64,000 nucleotides of DNA, taken from the NCBI GenBank assembly GCA_009823395.1, contig CM020509.1, forward strand, positions 7,286,001-7,350,000. The letters are read 5' to 3'. Positions 20,635 through 35,500 of this stretch are shown here, piece after piece. The notes beneath the pieces are model-generated. The model saw only the letters and a list, made by a program, of their open reading frames with translations. It was not told the origin of the DNA and searched no databases. Within the stretch, counting starts at the first letter, position 1. Each line of letters begins with the position of its first letter. The stretch is from Thamnaconus septentrionalis (Eukaryota; Chordata; Actinopteri; Tetraodontiformes; Monacanthidae). The position numbers were made by a program, and so were the translations under genes.

Positions 20635-22599
20635 CCTCTCATTATAAAGCCTCTCAAAATTCAGATTGGAATTTACATTATACTTAACGGGAAGTTCTAA
20701 CTTATTTGTTATGTTATTTCTTGTTAATATTTGTATATTTATTCGTTTATTCATTTCTATCAACATATCTTTATTTTTTTTCCGGGCCTCTTGAAATAAT
20801 GTGTCTCGAAGATGGAAACGTGCCAAAAAGCGTGAATTATGAAACATTGTAAATTCTGTTAAATTAGTGTGAAATGACCGGAAGTCACGGTTCCTGTTGG
20901 CTGCGTTTGCAAAGGCGCGTCGCTGTAACGCAGACGGCCGCAGCAGCAGAACGACAGTAGCACTCATTTATCATTAAAAAAAAAAAAAACAACATTATTT
21001 CTTTTATCCTTTTAATATTTTACTCATTGTTCCATTTCATCAACTGGACTGAACGTTTTCCCCTTTATTTTAGATTTTAGATCCGTATTGTTTAAAAAGA
21101 AAAACAAACACTGCAAAGAAATAGCTGACATGTTTATTTAGATAACGGATGATTATTCAATGTAATTTCAAAAGACATCAAAAATATGATTTTAATAATA
21201 TTTTTTGTTCTCAGAAAAAAAACTTCTCCATTAAGTTTTTCCTTGTTCAAATGTAATAATATCAGAATAAATTCTGTTTTTCCCTTAACTTCGCCACAGA
21301 AAAACCCAACCGAGAGTTCTGCAGTGTGGGCTGGATGGCCACACCTCACCTCGACGGAACAATATCGCACTACCGTTTTATTATATGTCAAAAGCAACAA
21401 TTATGTAAAAAGGTTATTTTTTTCCTTCAGGAAAGGTTAGTTGGAGCCATTCTAATTTTCAAATCAGGATTTCTGCAACGGAGTCAAACTATTCAAGTTA
21501 AAAGTTAAATGCGTGAAATAAAAATATCGAAATAATAAGAAATTATGAGAGTAATAAAAACCGAAAGGGCCTTTGAATTTTCAGCGAGGCGTAAATCTAT
21601 TTTTGCGTCCGTCTCATGTGCAGAACATGAACGTGGCAGCCGAGTTGATGCTACTGTTGAATTGCGGCAACCGCAGCTGCACTCCGCCCCTGTTTATATT
21701 TAATAATTATCAACCAATAGCTAATGAGTTCATGAACGAGTTCCACAAGGCCACGATGACCAGTTTTCCCCCCCCCTGCAGCTCTGCATAAGTATCCGTC
21801 AATCATTGAAAATCCGAATACATGTGTGCAAATACAATCAATGTTTTCATTTAACGCTACATACTTTTTATTCACTCGTGAAGAAACGCCAATGTTTATG
21901 ACTAGTCGTGGATCACAGAATCCGAAAACTCACCGACACAGGAAAGTTGGACACACTGTCGTGGAGTCTGTAGCTGCAGGTCGAGATGGTGGAATCTTGT
22001 TTTACTTCAGCGTCTCTGCTGCAGCGGAGGCCGAGCACCTCAAACATTACGGCTTCCGGATCAATCGGACGTAGTTCAGTCGCTACCAACTTGACACGTG
22101 ATCAGGCCCAATTTATTGCTGGAGGGGTCAAAACGAGACGCCTATCGACCCTCTCTGGCCCCCCTTTAAACGAATCGAATTGAGAAATGTAGCCAATGAA
22201 GGGTTAATAATTATATATATTTTTTTAAATGGCACGAGCAACAACTTTATTGTTCTGGTGCTGCATTTATGGGGTGTTGGAGAAATTAGAGAGAAAATTC
22301 TGCTATGTTATTTTCTGTGATTTATCGGTAGATTTTCAATTTTAAATGTATTATCCATCCTTTACGCACGGGGCATTGTAAGATAGTGCTAACATGATTC
22401 CTATCACTTTTTAGAGGAAAAAAATACTACGAAATACTGAATAATGAAGTCAAAGACATTATATTAGCACATGTGTGTTGTAAAAGTTTAGTCTCCTAGA
22501 CGAATCAATGTGATGTCAAACCGACTGTTGGTTTGGCCTCCTCTGAATATCTTCTAATCAGTTTATTTCCCCAAATCCCATGAAAGCAGCATGACGCCG

Positions 22600-23048
22600 T
22601 TTACAGTGGCCAATAGTGAGGCTGCGTCCCCTCCTCTTTACAGCCAATGAGAAGGCGGCAGCGGAGCCTGTCAGTCACAGGTAAGGGTGAATGGTTAAGA
22701 GGGAAGGTTGAAAAAAAGAAAAAGAAAAACTAGAGGTTGGTGAAAAGGGCCGGAGAGAGCAGGAAGCCCGGGCTGATGGCACAGCTATGCGGAGGAGAAG
22801 CATCGCGCCTGCGGACGTAGCAGAGACTTTCCACGGCTTCTCCCACGGGGAGGCGACCAGCGAGCACCGGAGGAAGAGGAGGTGGAGAAGGAGGAGGAAG
22901 ACGGAGCTGAGGGACTACAGCCTAAGATGTGAATGAATTCCCTGTCCACTGTCTGGCGGGGTGATTACTCAACAAGAAAAGCCGAGCAGAGTTTTCTTGT
23001 TTTTAATAATTTGGAGACAGAGAGAGAGAGAGAGGGACAGAGGGGAAA
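22600..23048 (+). promoter_or_regulatory. nkx3.2: Probable nkx3.2 promoter and 5' UTR
   Basis: Two CCAAT boxes in the same orientation, GGCCAATAG (CCAAT at 22610-22614) and AGCCAATGA (22644-22648), sit about 400 nt before the start codon. They are followed by a purine-rich GC-rich leader with an (AG)n run at 23021-23035. No TATA box was seen. The start context is GGGAAAATGG. Confidence 0.55.
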
Positions 23049-24721
23049 ATGGCCGTGCGGGGCAACTCCCTGATGCCTTTCTCCATCCAAGCCATCCTCA
23101 ACAAAAAGGACGAGAGCAAACACCTCCCAGAGCTGGACGTGTGCTTCTCCAAGACGGCGTGCTGGAAGATATTCGGGGAGATGAACGGCGGCGCCCGGAG
23201 AGCAGCCGGGGAGTTGCGCGAACCCCTCCCGGCGGAGACCAAGAGCTACGACTCGGACTCGGGACTCAGCGACGATACGGAGCGGAAGGATCCGGCCGCC
23301 TGCAAGCTGGAGAAGGACGGAGGGGCTGCGTCCGACGTGCCCGACGAGAGCGTGCAGGAGGAGACCGACCTGGAGTGCGCGGCTGCAGAAAACGCAAAAA
23401 GTGACAGCGAGCCTAGTCACGCAACGGGTAAGGACAGATTTCACGCAATATATGTTTTAAAATATCATCTAAATATAATAAAACACAGCAACAAGTTTTA
23501 AAATTTACTACGCTGACCTGAGTAGATTGTTAGATTTCATAACTGCCGAAAGAGTTCAGAATAAATAACCAGGCTTATTTGCATCAGGTCTCCTGTGGAC
23601 TTTTTACGCAAAGATGTCCCAAATTTTACGCACGATATTTAAAAAAAAAAAAAAAAAAAAAAACTAACCCGGACACCCCAGAGGCAATTATTACACATGT
23701 TTGGATTCTGCGGGGATTCATTGACACACACACATGAACTTCGATAATAAGTCGGGAAGCAGCAGAATGAAATGTCACAGGTCTTCCGTGGACTTAAAAG
23801 CAAACAATTTACGCACGATATTAATTGATTAAAAGAAAATCTAACCTGGCACAACAGCAAATCCTGACACTTTAGGGGCAATTATTACATGTGTCTGGAC
23901 GTCTCCGGGGACTCATTGACACAGATTAACTTCCATCATAAAGTCGGGAAGCAGCAGAAATGGGCGTGTAATTGAATTACGTCTTTGTTTAGGGAGAAAA
24001 CAAACTCCAAACATCTGCACATCAGGCCCAAAGCAGGAGGAAACAAGCTTTTCTCCATTTATAATGCATCCATTTGGCAATTATGAATTAAGTCTGCGTC
24101 TAAAATATTTTTGAAATATGTACATTGTACCTTATTTCGAAGGGTTTACACGCTACAGTGTTGCGTTTTATCCATTCTCTCTTGGAAGCAACAAATCGTG
24201 GCTGCTCAACCAAAAACAACAACAACGACGACAACAACAACTATTACAACAACATGAAAAACAGGAACTAACGCTCTCCGTCCTCCCACCCTTCAGACTC
24301 CAGCACGGTGGACGAGAAGAACCCGGACCAGCCCAAGCAGCGCAAGAAGCGCTCCAGGGCGGCCTTCTCTCATGCGCAGGTCTTCGAGCTGGAGCGCCGC
24401 TTCAACCACCAGCGGTACCTGTCCGGTCCGGAGCGCGCCGACCTGGCGGCCTCCCTCAAGCTCACAGAGACTCAGGTCAAGATCTGGTTCCAGAACCGCC
24501 GCTACAAGACGAAGCGCCGCCAGATGGCCGCCGACCTGATGGCGTCCACCCCGGCGGCCAAGAAGGTGGCGGTGAAGGTGCTGGTGCGGGACGACCAGAG
24601 ACAGTACAACCCCGGGGAGATCGTGCGGCCGCCGCTGCTCTCCCTGCAGCCGTCCTACTACTACCCGTACGCCTACTGCCTCCCCGCATGGACACTGTCT
24701 GCGTGTGCGGGGAACCAGTGA
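23049..24721 (+). CDS. nkx3.2: NK3 homeobox 2 (Bapx1) transcription factor
   Basis: Homeodomain repressor that promotes chondrogenesis and patterns the jaw joint, axial skeleton and gut-associated mesoderm. Two exons, 23049-23427 and 24297-24721 (intron phase 1), give 267 residues, shorter than human (333). Residues 1-20 contain MAVRG and the [11 protein letters not shown]roucho-binding (TN/eh1) motif. The homeodomain spans residues 143-202, with Trp190, Gln192 and Asn193 (positions 48, 50, 51) and the NK-class Tyr at position 54 (Tyr196). A conserved [16 protein letters not shown] block follows, then a Pro/Tyr-rich tail ending in a Cys-containing segment. The middle linker is acidic and much shorter than in mammals. 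Synteny with bod1l1 and rab28 supports the orthology. Confidence 0.98.
23585..23961 (+). repeat. Diverged tandem duplication in nkx3.2 intron
   Basis: Copy 1 (about 23585-23768) and copy 2 (about 23778-23961) share an ordered series of blocks: CAGGTCT..C.GTGGACTT, TTTACGCACGATATT, CTAACC, GGCAATTATTACA, ATTCATTGACACA or CTCATTGACACA, and AAGTCGGGAAGCAGCAGAA. The period is about 193 nt. A poly(A) run interrupts copy 1 at about 23640-23662. Confidence 0.9.
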
Positions 24722-25491
24722 CTGTATTTATTCCATTTTTTGCTTTCTTATTTTTTGTTTTGCTCCCAGGAAGTCGAGCTGTGTTTTGTTTCGGACATAG
24801 AGGGAACATCTGGAGCCTGATCAGGAGGTACCAAACTAGTTCCACATCCCCCCAAAAAGACTTGAACTTCCAAGACAAGGGCCAGTGCCCCGTCCAAAAC
24901 ACGTTTGAGAATATATTTCATCCCATTTCCCTCTAATTTCTTAACAGTTTGGTGTGCGGGAGAGTGCACAGCCTCCAGGGACCCTCGATTGACCCCCGAG
25001 TCGTAGTTTGGGACCCAAACGGACTGAAAAACCTGATGCTGGTCTCTATTTGACATGCGCCTTCCTACCTCTGCAGTGATAGGGCATATATCTAAATATA
25101 TATATATATTCCAGTGACTTTTCGAACAACTGTGTCTGTTGCAGGTTGCGTTTTATGATCGTAATAATGATAATAATAATTATTTTTTTCTTGCTGTGTT
25201 TGTAAAAGTAAGATGTTTAGCACTTTGAGCATGTACGTCATTTGTTTTTAAAATAACATTTTGGAGTGGAGAGTGAAGGCAGCAGGCGTCTCTTTCTGGC
25301 CTGAACGCACCACAATACACAACTCAAGTGTCCATGTGTTCCAAGTGTTCAGTGACTGGATCTCAACATAAATTAAAACATATCAGGCATTATTACCACG
25401 TGGATGTTATTTCATTTGATTTATTTGTTTATGACAAACGTTTAAACGATCATAACTACTGCTTTGAAGACGTAGTGGCAGACGAAATAAA
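24722..25491 (+). promoter_or_regulatory. nkx3.2: nkx3.2 3' UTR with candidate poly(A) signals
   Basis: Non-coding sequence after the stop. ATTAAA at 25372-25377 and AATAAA at 25486-25491 are candidate polyadenylation signals. A TATA/TAATAA-rich stretch lies at about 25085-25190. Confidence 0.45.
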
Positions 25492-29329
<3,838 letters not shown>

Positions 29330-29546
29330 TCAGTGGAGTGCAATGCAGCGCTTGTGAATGGGCGGTGCCAAACAGAGCAGTACCGTCCCAGGAGTGAAAA
29401 TGGCGCCCGGTCCGCTGTTTCCCCGCTGTCTTTAATCCCTTCAGTGGTAAACTGGGGAAACTCGACTCAGCGGCAGCCCCGTGACTTTATCGCAGCGGTT
29501 CGGGCTCTGCACGGCCACAGTCGGGGGCTCAGTGTGTGTCGGCGTC
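29330..29546 (+). promoter_or_regulatory. rab28: Probable rab28 promoter and 5' UTR
   Basis: A GC box GGGCGG at 29360-29365 and an AAAATGGCG YY1-type element overlapping an E2F-like GGCGCC at 29397-29408 lie 140-190 nt upstream of the start codon. The region is GC-rich and TATA-less. Confidence 0.55.
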
Positions 29547-32500
29547 ATGTCGGACTCGGAGGACGAGAGCCAGGATAAGCAGCTCAAAATAGTGGTGATC
29601 GGAGACGGAGCTTGTGGAAAGGTGAGGGCAACGGCGGCTGGACCGAGAGTGGGACGTGGGGTGGAAATGTACATGCAGGACATAATAGCAACAACAGGGG
29701 AGCTCCTGGTGTGAACCTTGTCTGCGTTGTTGAACCCGGACACTGCGCCGTCTCCCCCGGTGTCCATGGTAACCGACGCGTCGAGGGCTGCCTGGCTTAC
29801 CGCTGCTAATTTATCCGCTGCGAACAGCCGCAGCTAGGCAACATAATGGGATAGAAATAATGTGTTGGCCTTATTGCACGCACATTTGGAGAGAATGTGT
29901 ACGTGTCAACCAATGCGTGGCCTCTTCGAAGCGGGGACATTAAAATAAAATCTGCGTAAGACTGTAATTTATGACGAATGTATTGCTGACTCAGCAGGTG
30001 CGTTACTGATCCAGCGAAACATCAACCAAAACATGGCAACGTGACAACACAACAGACGGTTAAAACTATAGTCAAACCCACACAACACAAGAATATGTCA
30101 AAGACGTTAAACACGATTAAAGCAGTATGACAAAAACGACAACGTCAACCTATATCTGTCCACTTGATCGAAACTATCAACTGGTGGTTGGTATCGATAT
30201 CTTGCCCAATGCTGATATTTACAGGAACCCCTGCCTGACCAACATGAGTATGACGTTTATATGTATATGAGATATCATGTATGTACTATTATTCATGCAT
30301 TATGTAAGAATAACAAGTAAATTACGAAGCAACATAACTCAGTCTTTTTTTCTTTTTTCTTTTTTTTAAAGACATATGTTGATTAAAGGGTATTAGTGCA
30401 CTTGGCAGTATAATTTAGCTTCTCTGAACAAACTCTGTGTTCATTCCTAATCCGATAAAATATTAAAAGTAGACAGTGACAAGGAGCGAATAGTGTATGT
30501 AGCAACACCTGTAGTATTTTCAGTGTGTACATAATGTATTTAATCTTCCGTTTGACTGCAGAAATTGCCCAATCACAGATAATCTCATAATGCATTAAAG
30601 GGGCTTTACAAATCATTCCAATTTTACATCATTTGGTCTCCTAAATCCACCAGGAGACATTGTTTTAATGCTTCCCTGACGCTCCAATATTGAGCTTTGG
30701 AAAATGACTGTCTGAACTTGGATGACACCCTTTTTTTATATGGTGGAACTGTGGAAATGCCAAAAGTAAGGGTCAGTCCATGCACGTAACGTTTTTGAGG
30801 TTTGAATCTCAGGTGAAAACATGTTGTTTAAATCCTTGACAACCAGCACTACAGTGGGCGTCACGGAGAGACACCCTGGTAGTTTCAATACAGAAACTGT
30901 GATATGAGCTAATTCGGGTCTCAAAAGATTCACAGTTTTTGGTTTACTGTGCATTTAGAACAAAATGACATTTTCTGTCAGTGTAGAAAACTGAAAAGAG
31001 AAAACTGTTATGACAGCATTCTATAACTGGTCCCCCTTCTTTTGTATTTACACAAGTTTTAGAAATAATTTTGCTTCCTGTTTCTGGTCAGTCCTCATAA
31101 ATCAGATCATTAAGATGGCTGTTGATGTAATTCCCAATCTTTAATCTACTGCAGTAGAATTTATTCTTAGTCACACCTTGCATTAAAGCACACAGGCTCT
31201 TGCAACTATCCTCCTATGTTGTTTCTTTGCCAGATCACTAATTCACAAATGAGTGAGCGTGAATGTAAGGCAGGAACGTCAAGTGCTTTTCAGCTACACA
31301 TCCCCTCTTGCAACTAATCTCTCCTTCCTCTTGGGAAATGGAAAATTAATGTAGCTGTAATGGTGAGACCCCAATGAGGAAAAAAATGAATGTTCTCATT
31401 CTGGAAAGTTGACATTTTCTTTTGGGGAAGGAGGGGCAAAGAACACACACAACTCAGTTCCCAGTAGATACGCTACATTAATAACCCTCCTCGCGCCACT
31501 GCCAGGTGTCAGCCCGTCACTGTCTGAATGACTTACCTGCTTGTCTGTTTTGGGCAGAAAACAGCAGCCCTGCCCCCCATTTTGAGCCGGCAGCACTGAC
31601 TGACATCTTGAATGCCGTTTCCTCCCTTATTAATGTCAATTTGCTCAGCAAATTGCAATCGGATCAGTTTTTCTTGGACAGCCTCTTTGCCGGTATTTTC
31701 GCTTGTGGTTAGTTGTCCATTCAGAAATATAGGGAAATGTGGGGAGGCTTGTCTACCTGAGCGAGACGTTATTTAAAAATATGGAGTCTCAACATTCAGC
31801 CAGGCCCTTTAGGTGCTGAGTCTAACTTAAACACAGATCTGTTTTTCAGCCTGAGCTACAAGCCTCTCAGTTCTCTGAAAATTTGCCTCGCTCTTATTGG
31901 AACGGTTAAAAGTCAAACCCTGTGTGTGAACATCATCATTTATACCCTGAGTAAAAGTAAAGAGCTGGCCTTCACGGGGAGGCAGACTTGCATCACATGG
32001 ACATTTTCAACTTTTCCTCTCCTCTGCCCCAGTCTCTTGTTTCAGTAGAACTTCCCCCATTTCCCGGCACTGATATCATTGGTGGTGACCCTGCGCTGTT
32101 CTCTGCTGGAGTGTCAGAATTACGCCTGCTTTAACAGTCACTGGTTAGCTCCAATTGAACATTGGAAAGAAAGAAAGAGAGAAAGAGAGAAAGAAAGGGA
32201 ACTACATGAAGGGGAGGTGAGCCAAGCTACTGGAATGCCAAGACAAATGGTTAGCGAAGCCAAAGCGAGCATGTGGAATACATTTTTGCTGTCCGAACTT
32301 GTTATTCCTGTGTTGTCAGGGATTGTTTGGGCTACTTAAATGGCTTATTTTCTCCTTGTTGCGCCAGTCACCTCTCGTAATTTTTCAGTCACTCTTGAGC
32401 CGGTGACGTTCTCTGAAGGCTAAGAAGAAAAAGTCTAGGTAAGGTAGGTAAGGGAACCTAATGTTTTGCTAGATAAGGCTTAATAGTAAAAAAAAAAAAA

Positions 32501-35500
32501 TTGGGTATAGTCACATTTAGTTAGCTCATTTACACTCTAGCATTTGAAAACTGACACAGTTCAATCAGCGACATTCGAAAACTGGGTTGGCTTTCGCACA
32601 ATGACAGTTGAGTCCACTTAAATAAACCAATTAGACTTTAAACCCATCATAAACCATGATCAGTTCAAAATGAATAATCAGAAACACTATTTTGGCGAAA
32701 CTTTTTCTTCGCCAAGCCTGAATGGAGATAAATGAGGACTTGGGTTCAGGTCACAGCTCCATGAATTGAGCGAGCCTTTAGTTTTAAGTCCTCGAAGCCA
32801 CAGTCATCGTGGAGCACCACATCAAAATGCATTTTCTGCCGCACAAACGCCCAGGGAATCCCGCAGCTTTGCTCCTCTGTTGTGTTGATGTAAGCGCACT
32901 GTTCTAAAGATAGCTAGAAGACGCGCAGCAGCACTTCATTTTTTCCCAATCCTCATCCATCAAACTGAATTTGACTTGGCACGTCAAGTCGGCCCCGTTG
33001 AGTTCCCATGGATTTCAGGAGAGCCCCTCACACGCCTACCGTGCCTCCTCAAATACAACAGTGACAGTGATGGAGGCTTTATAATTTTGTGGCAATTATT
33101 AGGTCTGCAGTCTGGAGACATGACACACCGTGGCGTGACACCTGCTTTCGTAATTTGCGTCAATTGTCGGTGCTGAGACAGCGGAGGAGGCAGGACGATG
33201 ACATCAGCACCCCCCAAAAAGTCAATCATGGACATTTTTGGAGGCGCTTCAAACGGAATTTATAATGATGAAATGAATGTCCTGCAGAGCAGTGGGACGG
33301 CCAAAGAGTTGGAAAAAAATACTCGCTCAAAGTGTGGGAATATGATTAATCATTACATCCTTGTTGTGTTTTCGAGAAAAAAAAGTAGTGGACTATTGGA
33401 TGAAGTTATCTTTAAACTTTAGGGCTGTTTTTTCTTCCCAGGATCCAGGAAAAGCAGCGTCACGCAATTTATTATCCAAACAACTCCACACGTCTCTTTA
33501 TAGAATGCAGTTTTCTCTGTGTGTCACTGTATGTGTATGTATGTGTGTGTGTGAAAAAACACTTAGGTTCTTCAAATGTAATTTCTGTCATGTTTGTTCA
33601 CTGCAGAGGTGTTCTGGCACTCACTCTCTCTCGTCTCGCTGCCTTTGTCTCCTCGTTTCAGACGTCACTCGCCACCAGGTTTGCGCAGGAGGCCTTTGGG
33701 AAGCAGTACAAACAAACCATTGGCCTGGATTTCTTTCTAAAGAGAATAAGCCTTCCAGGTGAGACACCTTTGTAATCTTTCAGGAGAGCCCTTCATTCAG
33801 GGACTCTGTGCAGACATGCGTGCGGCACACGGACAAACGGCAAAATACAGACTTGTTAGACAAATAAAACACGGGGGAAATGCATTGCGCAAGGGATTAC
33901 TCAAGAGACAGACTACCTTCAATTATTGTAACGACTAAAAGACAAACTAACGCTGTGTTGTGCTCCATTTCAAGCTGGAAGGGCCTGAAGTGTAGCGTTA
34001 AAGGTCTAAATAAAGGGCCCTGTTGTCTCCCTCCCACATCCTGTCATACTTTAATTTCTAAGACTTTTTGCCCCACCTTTTTTCCAAGCAGGGTTTGTGC
34101 TTCAGGTTAGCTGAATGTGTTTTCTGGTAGCTCCCCATTGTAGAGCGCCTGCCACTTCTCAGCCTTATTCGCTTGGAAAGCTCTTCTCTCCTGAGCAAAC
34201 AGCACACTTTTCTCTGGACTCCACAAGGCCAATGGATAGCTTATGTCCAAACGGGCAGGCGTTGCTCATAATTCTGCGGGTGCAGCACAGAGTAAATACA
34301 TTAACGTTTTATATCCATATCGCTGATCCCCCCCCAACTTCAATCGATCTTTGTCCTCGGCCACATAAAACATTCACGTCCTTATTTGTTTATGTTGAGC
34401 CCGCGGAAATAAAGCGACACTCTGTGTCGCCCTTAAATCTGTAAAATAAATGTTTATTGACTAATGCTATATTTAGACCCGAGCGATCCGTTTTCACTTC
34501 CTACCATGTGAAACGGGGATTTTCAGCATTTTAAATGGCATTTCTAAAACTCTGCCAAGGCGGCGAGCTCCAGAAATTTGCAAAGTGCCTCCATTCTTTC
34601 ATTACTAATAAAACAACATTAAGGAAGGGCAAATTAAGTGCTAAAAGTAAAAATTACGCTGATTTGTGAGTTGGCTGACAGATTCTGTTTTGATTTTGTG
34701 TCAGTTTCAGCTTATGAGACTTAGGAGAACCAAACCCCCAAGAATGCTGCGGTAGAGTTGGGATGAAAAGAGCCAGCCGTGAGCTCAAGCCGAGCTCTGC
34801 TCCCTGGCGTGAACTTCAACAAAAGGCTGCTAAGCGTTCTGACTAGGGTTTCCACCAAGTTCCTCGCTGAAACAATCGCTTGTCTCCCCAACGCTAAATG
34901 GGAGCCCTTGTGTTTCAATATGTTGCACATATGTCTCTATCAGTGGAGCAGCGAAAACACCCGGCCCAGCTCTGGACCTGTTAAATAGGCCCATTTTCTG
35001 GGGAATTGGGTGTTGATGAGCTGGTGAAGAGGAGGGAGGCTCCACAAGCTGGGTGGTCTTGAACTTGGTTGGGACCCCCGGGCCGCCTCGTATTGGTGAG
35101 GCTGTGTAGTTGTTGGGGTCTCCGTAGGGCTGTAAGGGTCCTTTGCAGGCAGGAGGCACAGCAGCCCGTAGCCACGTTGGCCCCTCACACCGTGACGGCC
35201 CCGCTTGTCAAAGTAAACTTGTAGATTTTTTTTCTTTTTTTTGGCCAAGGCGAGGCTGAATGGCACACAACAGCCTCTTCTCTGTGTGCTTTTTATAACA
35301 ATGCCTCGTCCAGATGTCTCTGCCACGGCAACAAGACACTAGAGTGGAAAGCTATCTGACAGATCCCATTGCTCTGTCCAGGCTCAGCTATTCTCTGAAC
35401 CTGGCGTGCAAGATTGGCAGCTGCCCAGACCTGTTGATTTTTTTCCTTGCACGTCCATCTGGTAAGAATTCGAAGGGGAGGCAAAACTTGGAAGGCGACC

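Larger units (their letters stand above)
14328..22540. other. Intergenic region bod1l1 to nkx3.2
   Basis: It begins with the bod1l1 3' UTR; I see no strong AATAAA within the first 700 nt. No coding exon was recognised in the rest. Contents: one copy of a dispersed repeat (about 15321-15375), poly(A) runs, an inverted GT/CA microsatellite pair (18503-18596), a C-rich block (18296-18323) and a perfect palindrome (20611-20634). Blocks of balanced base composition with homeobox and SOX-like words near 15900-16160, 17550-17720 and 18780-19010 are plausible conserved regulatory elements of nkx3.2, but this is a guess from texture only. Confidence 0.5.

Noticed and set aside
20545..20967. Minus-strand open frame of 140 codons
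   Set aside because: No domain, signal or family resemblance, AT-driven composition, and it crosses the perfect palindrome. Not supported as a gene.
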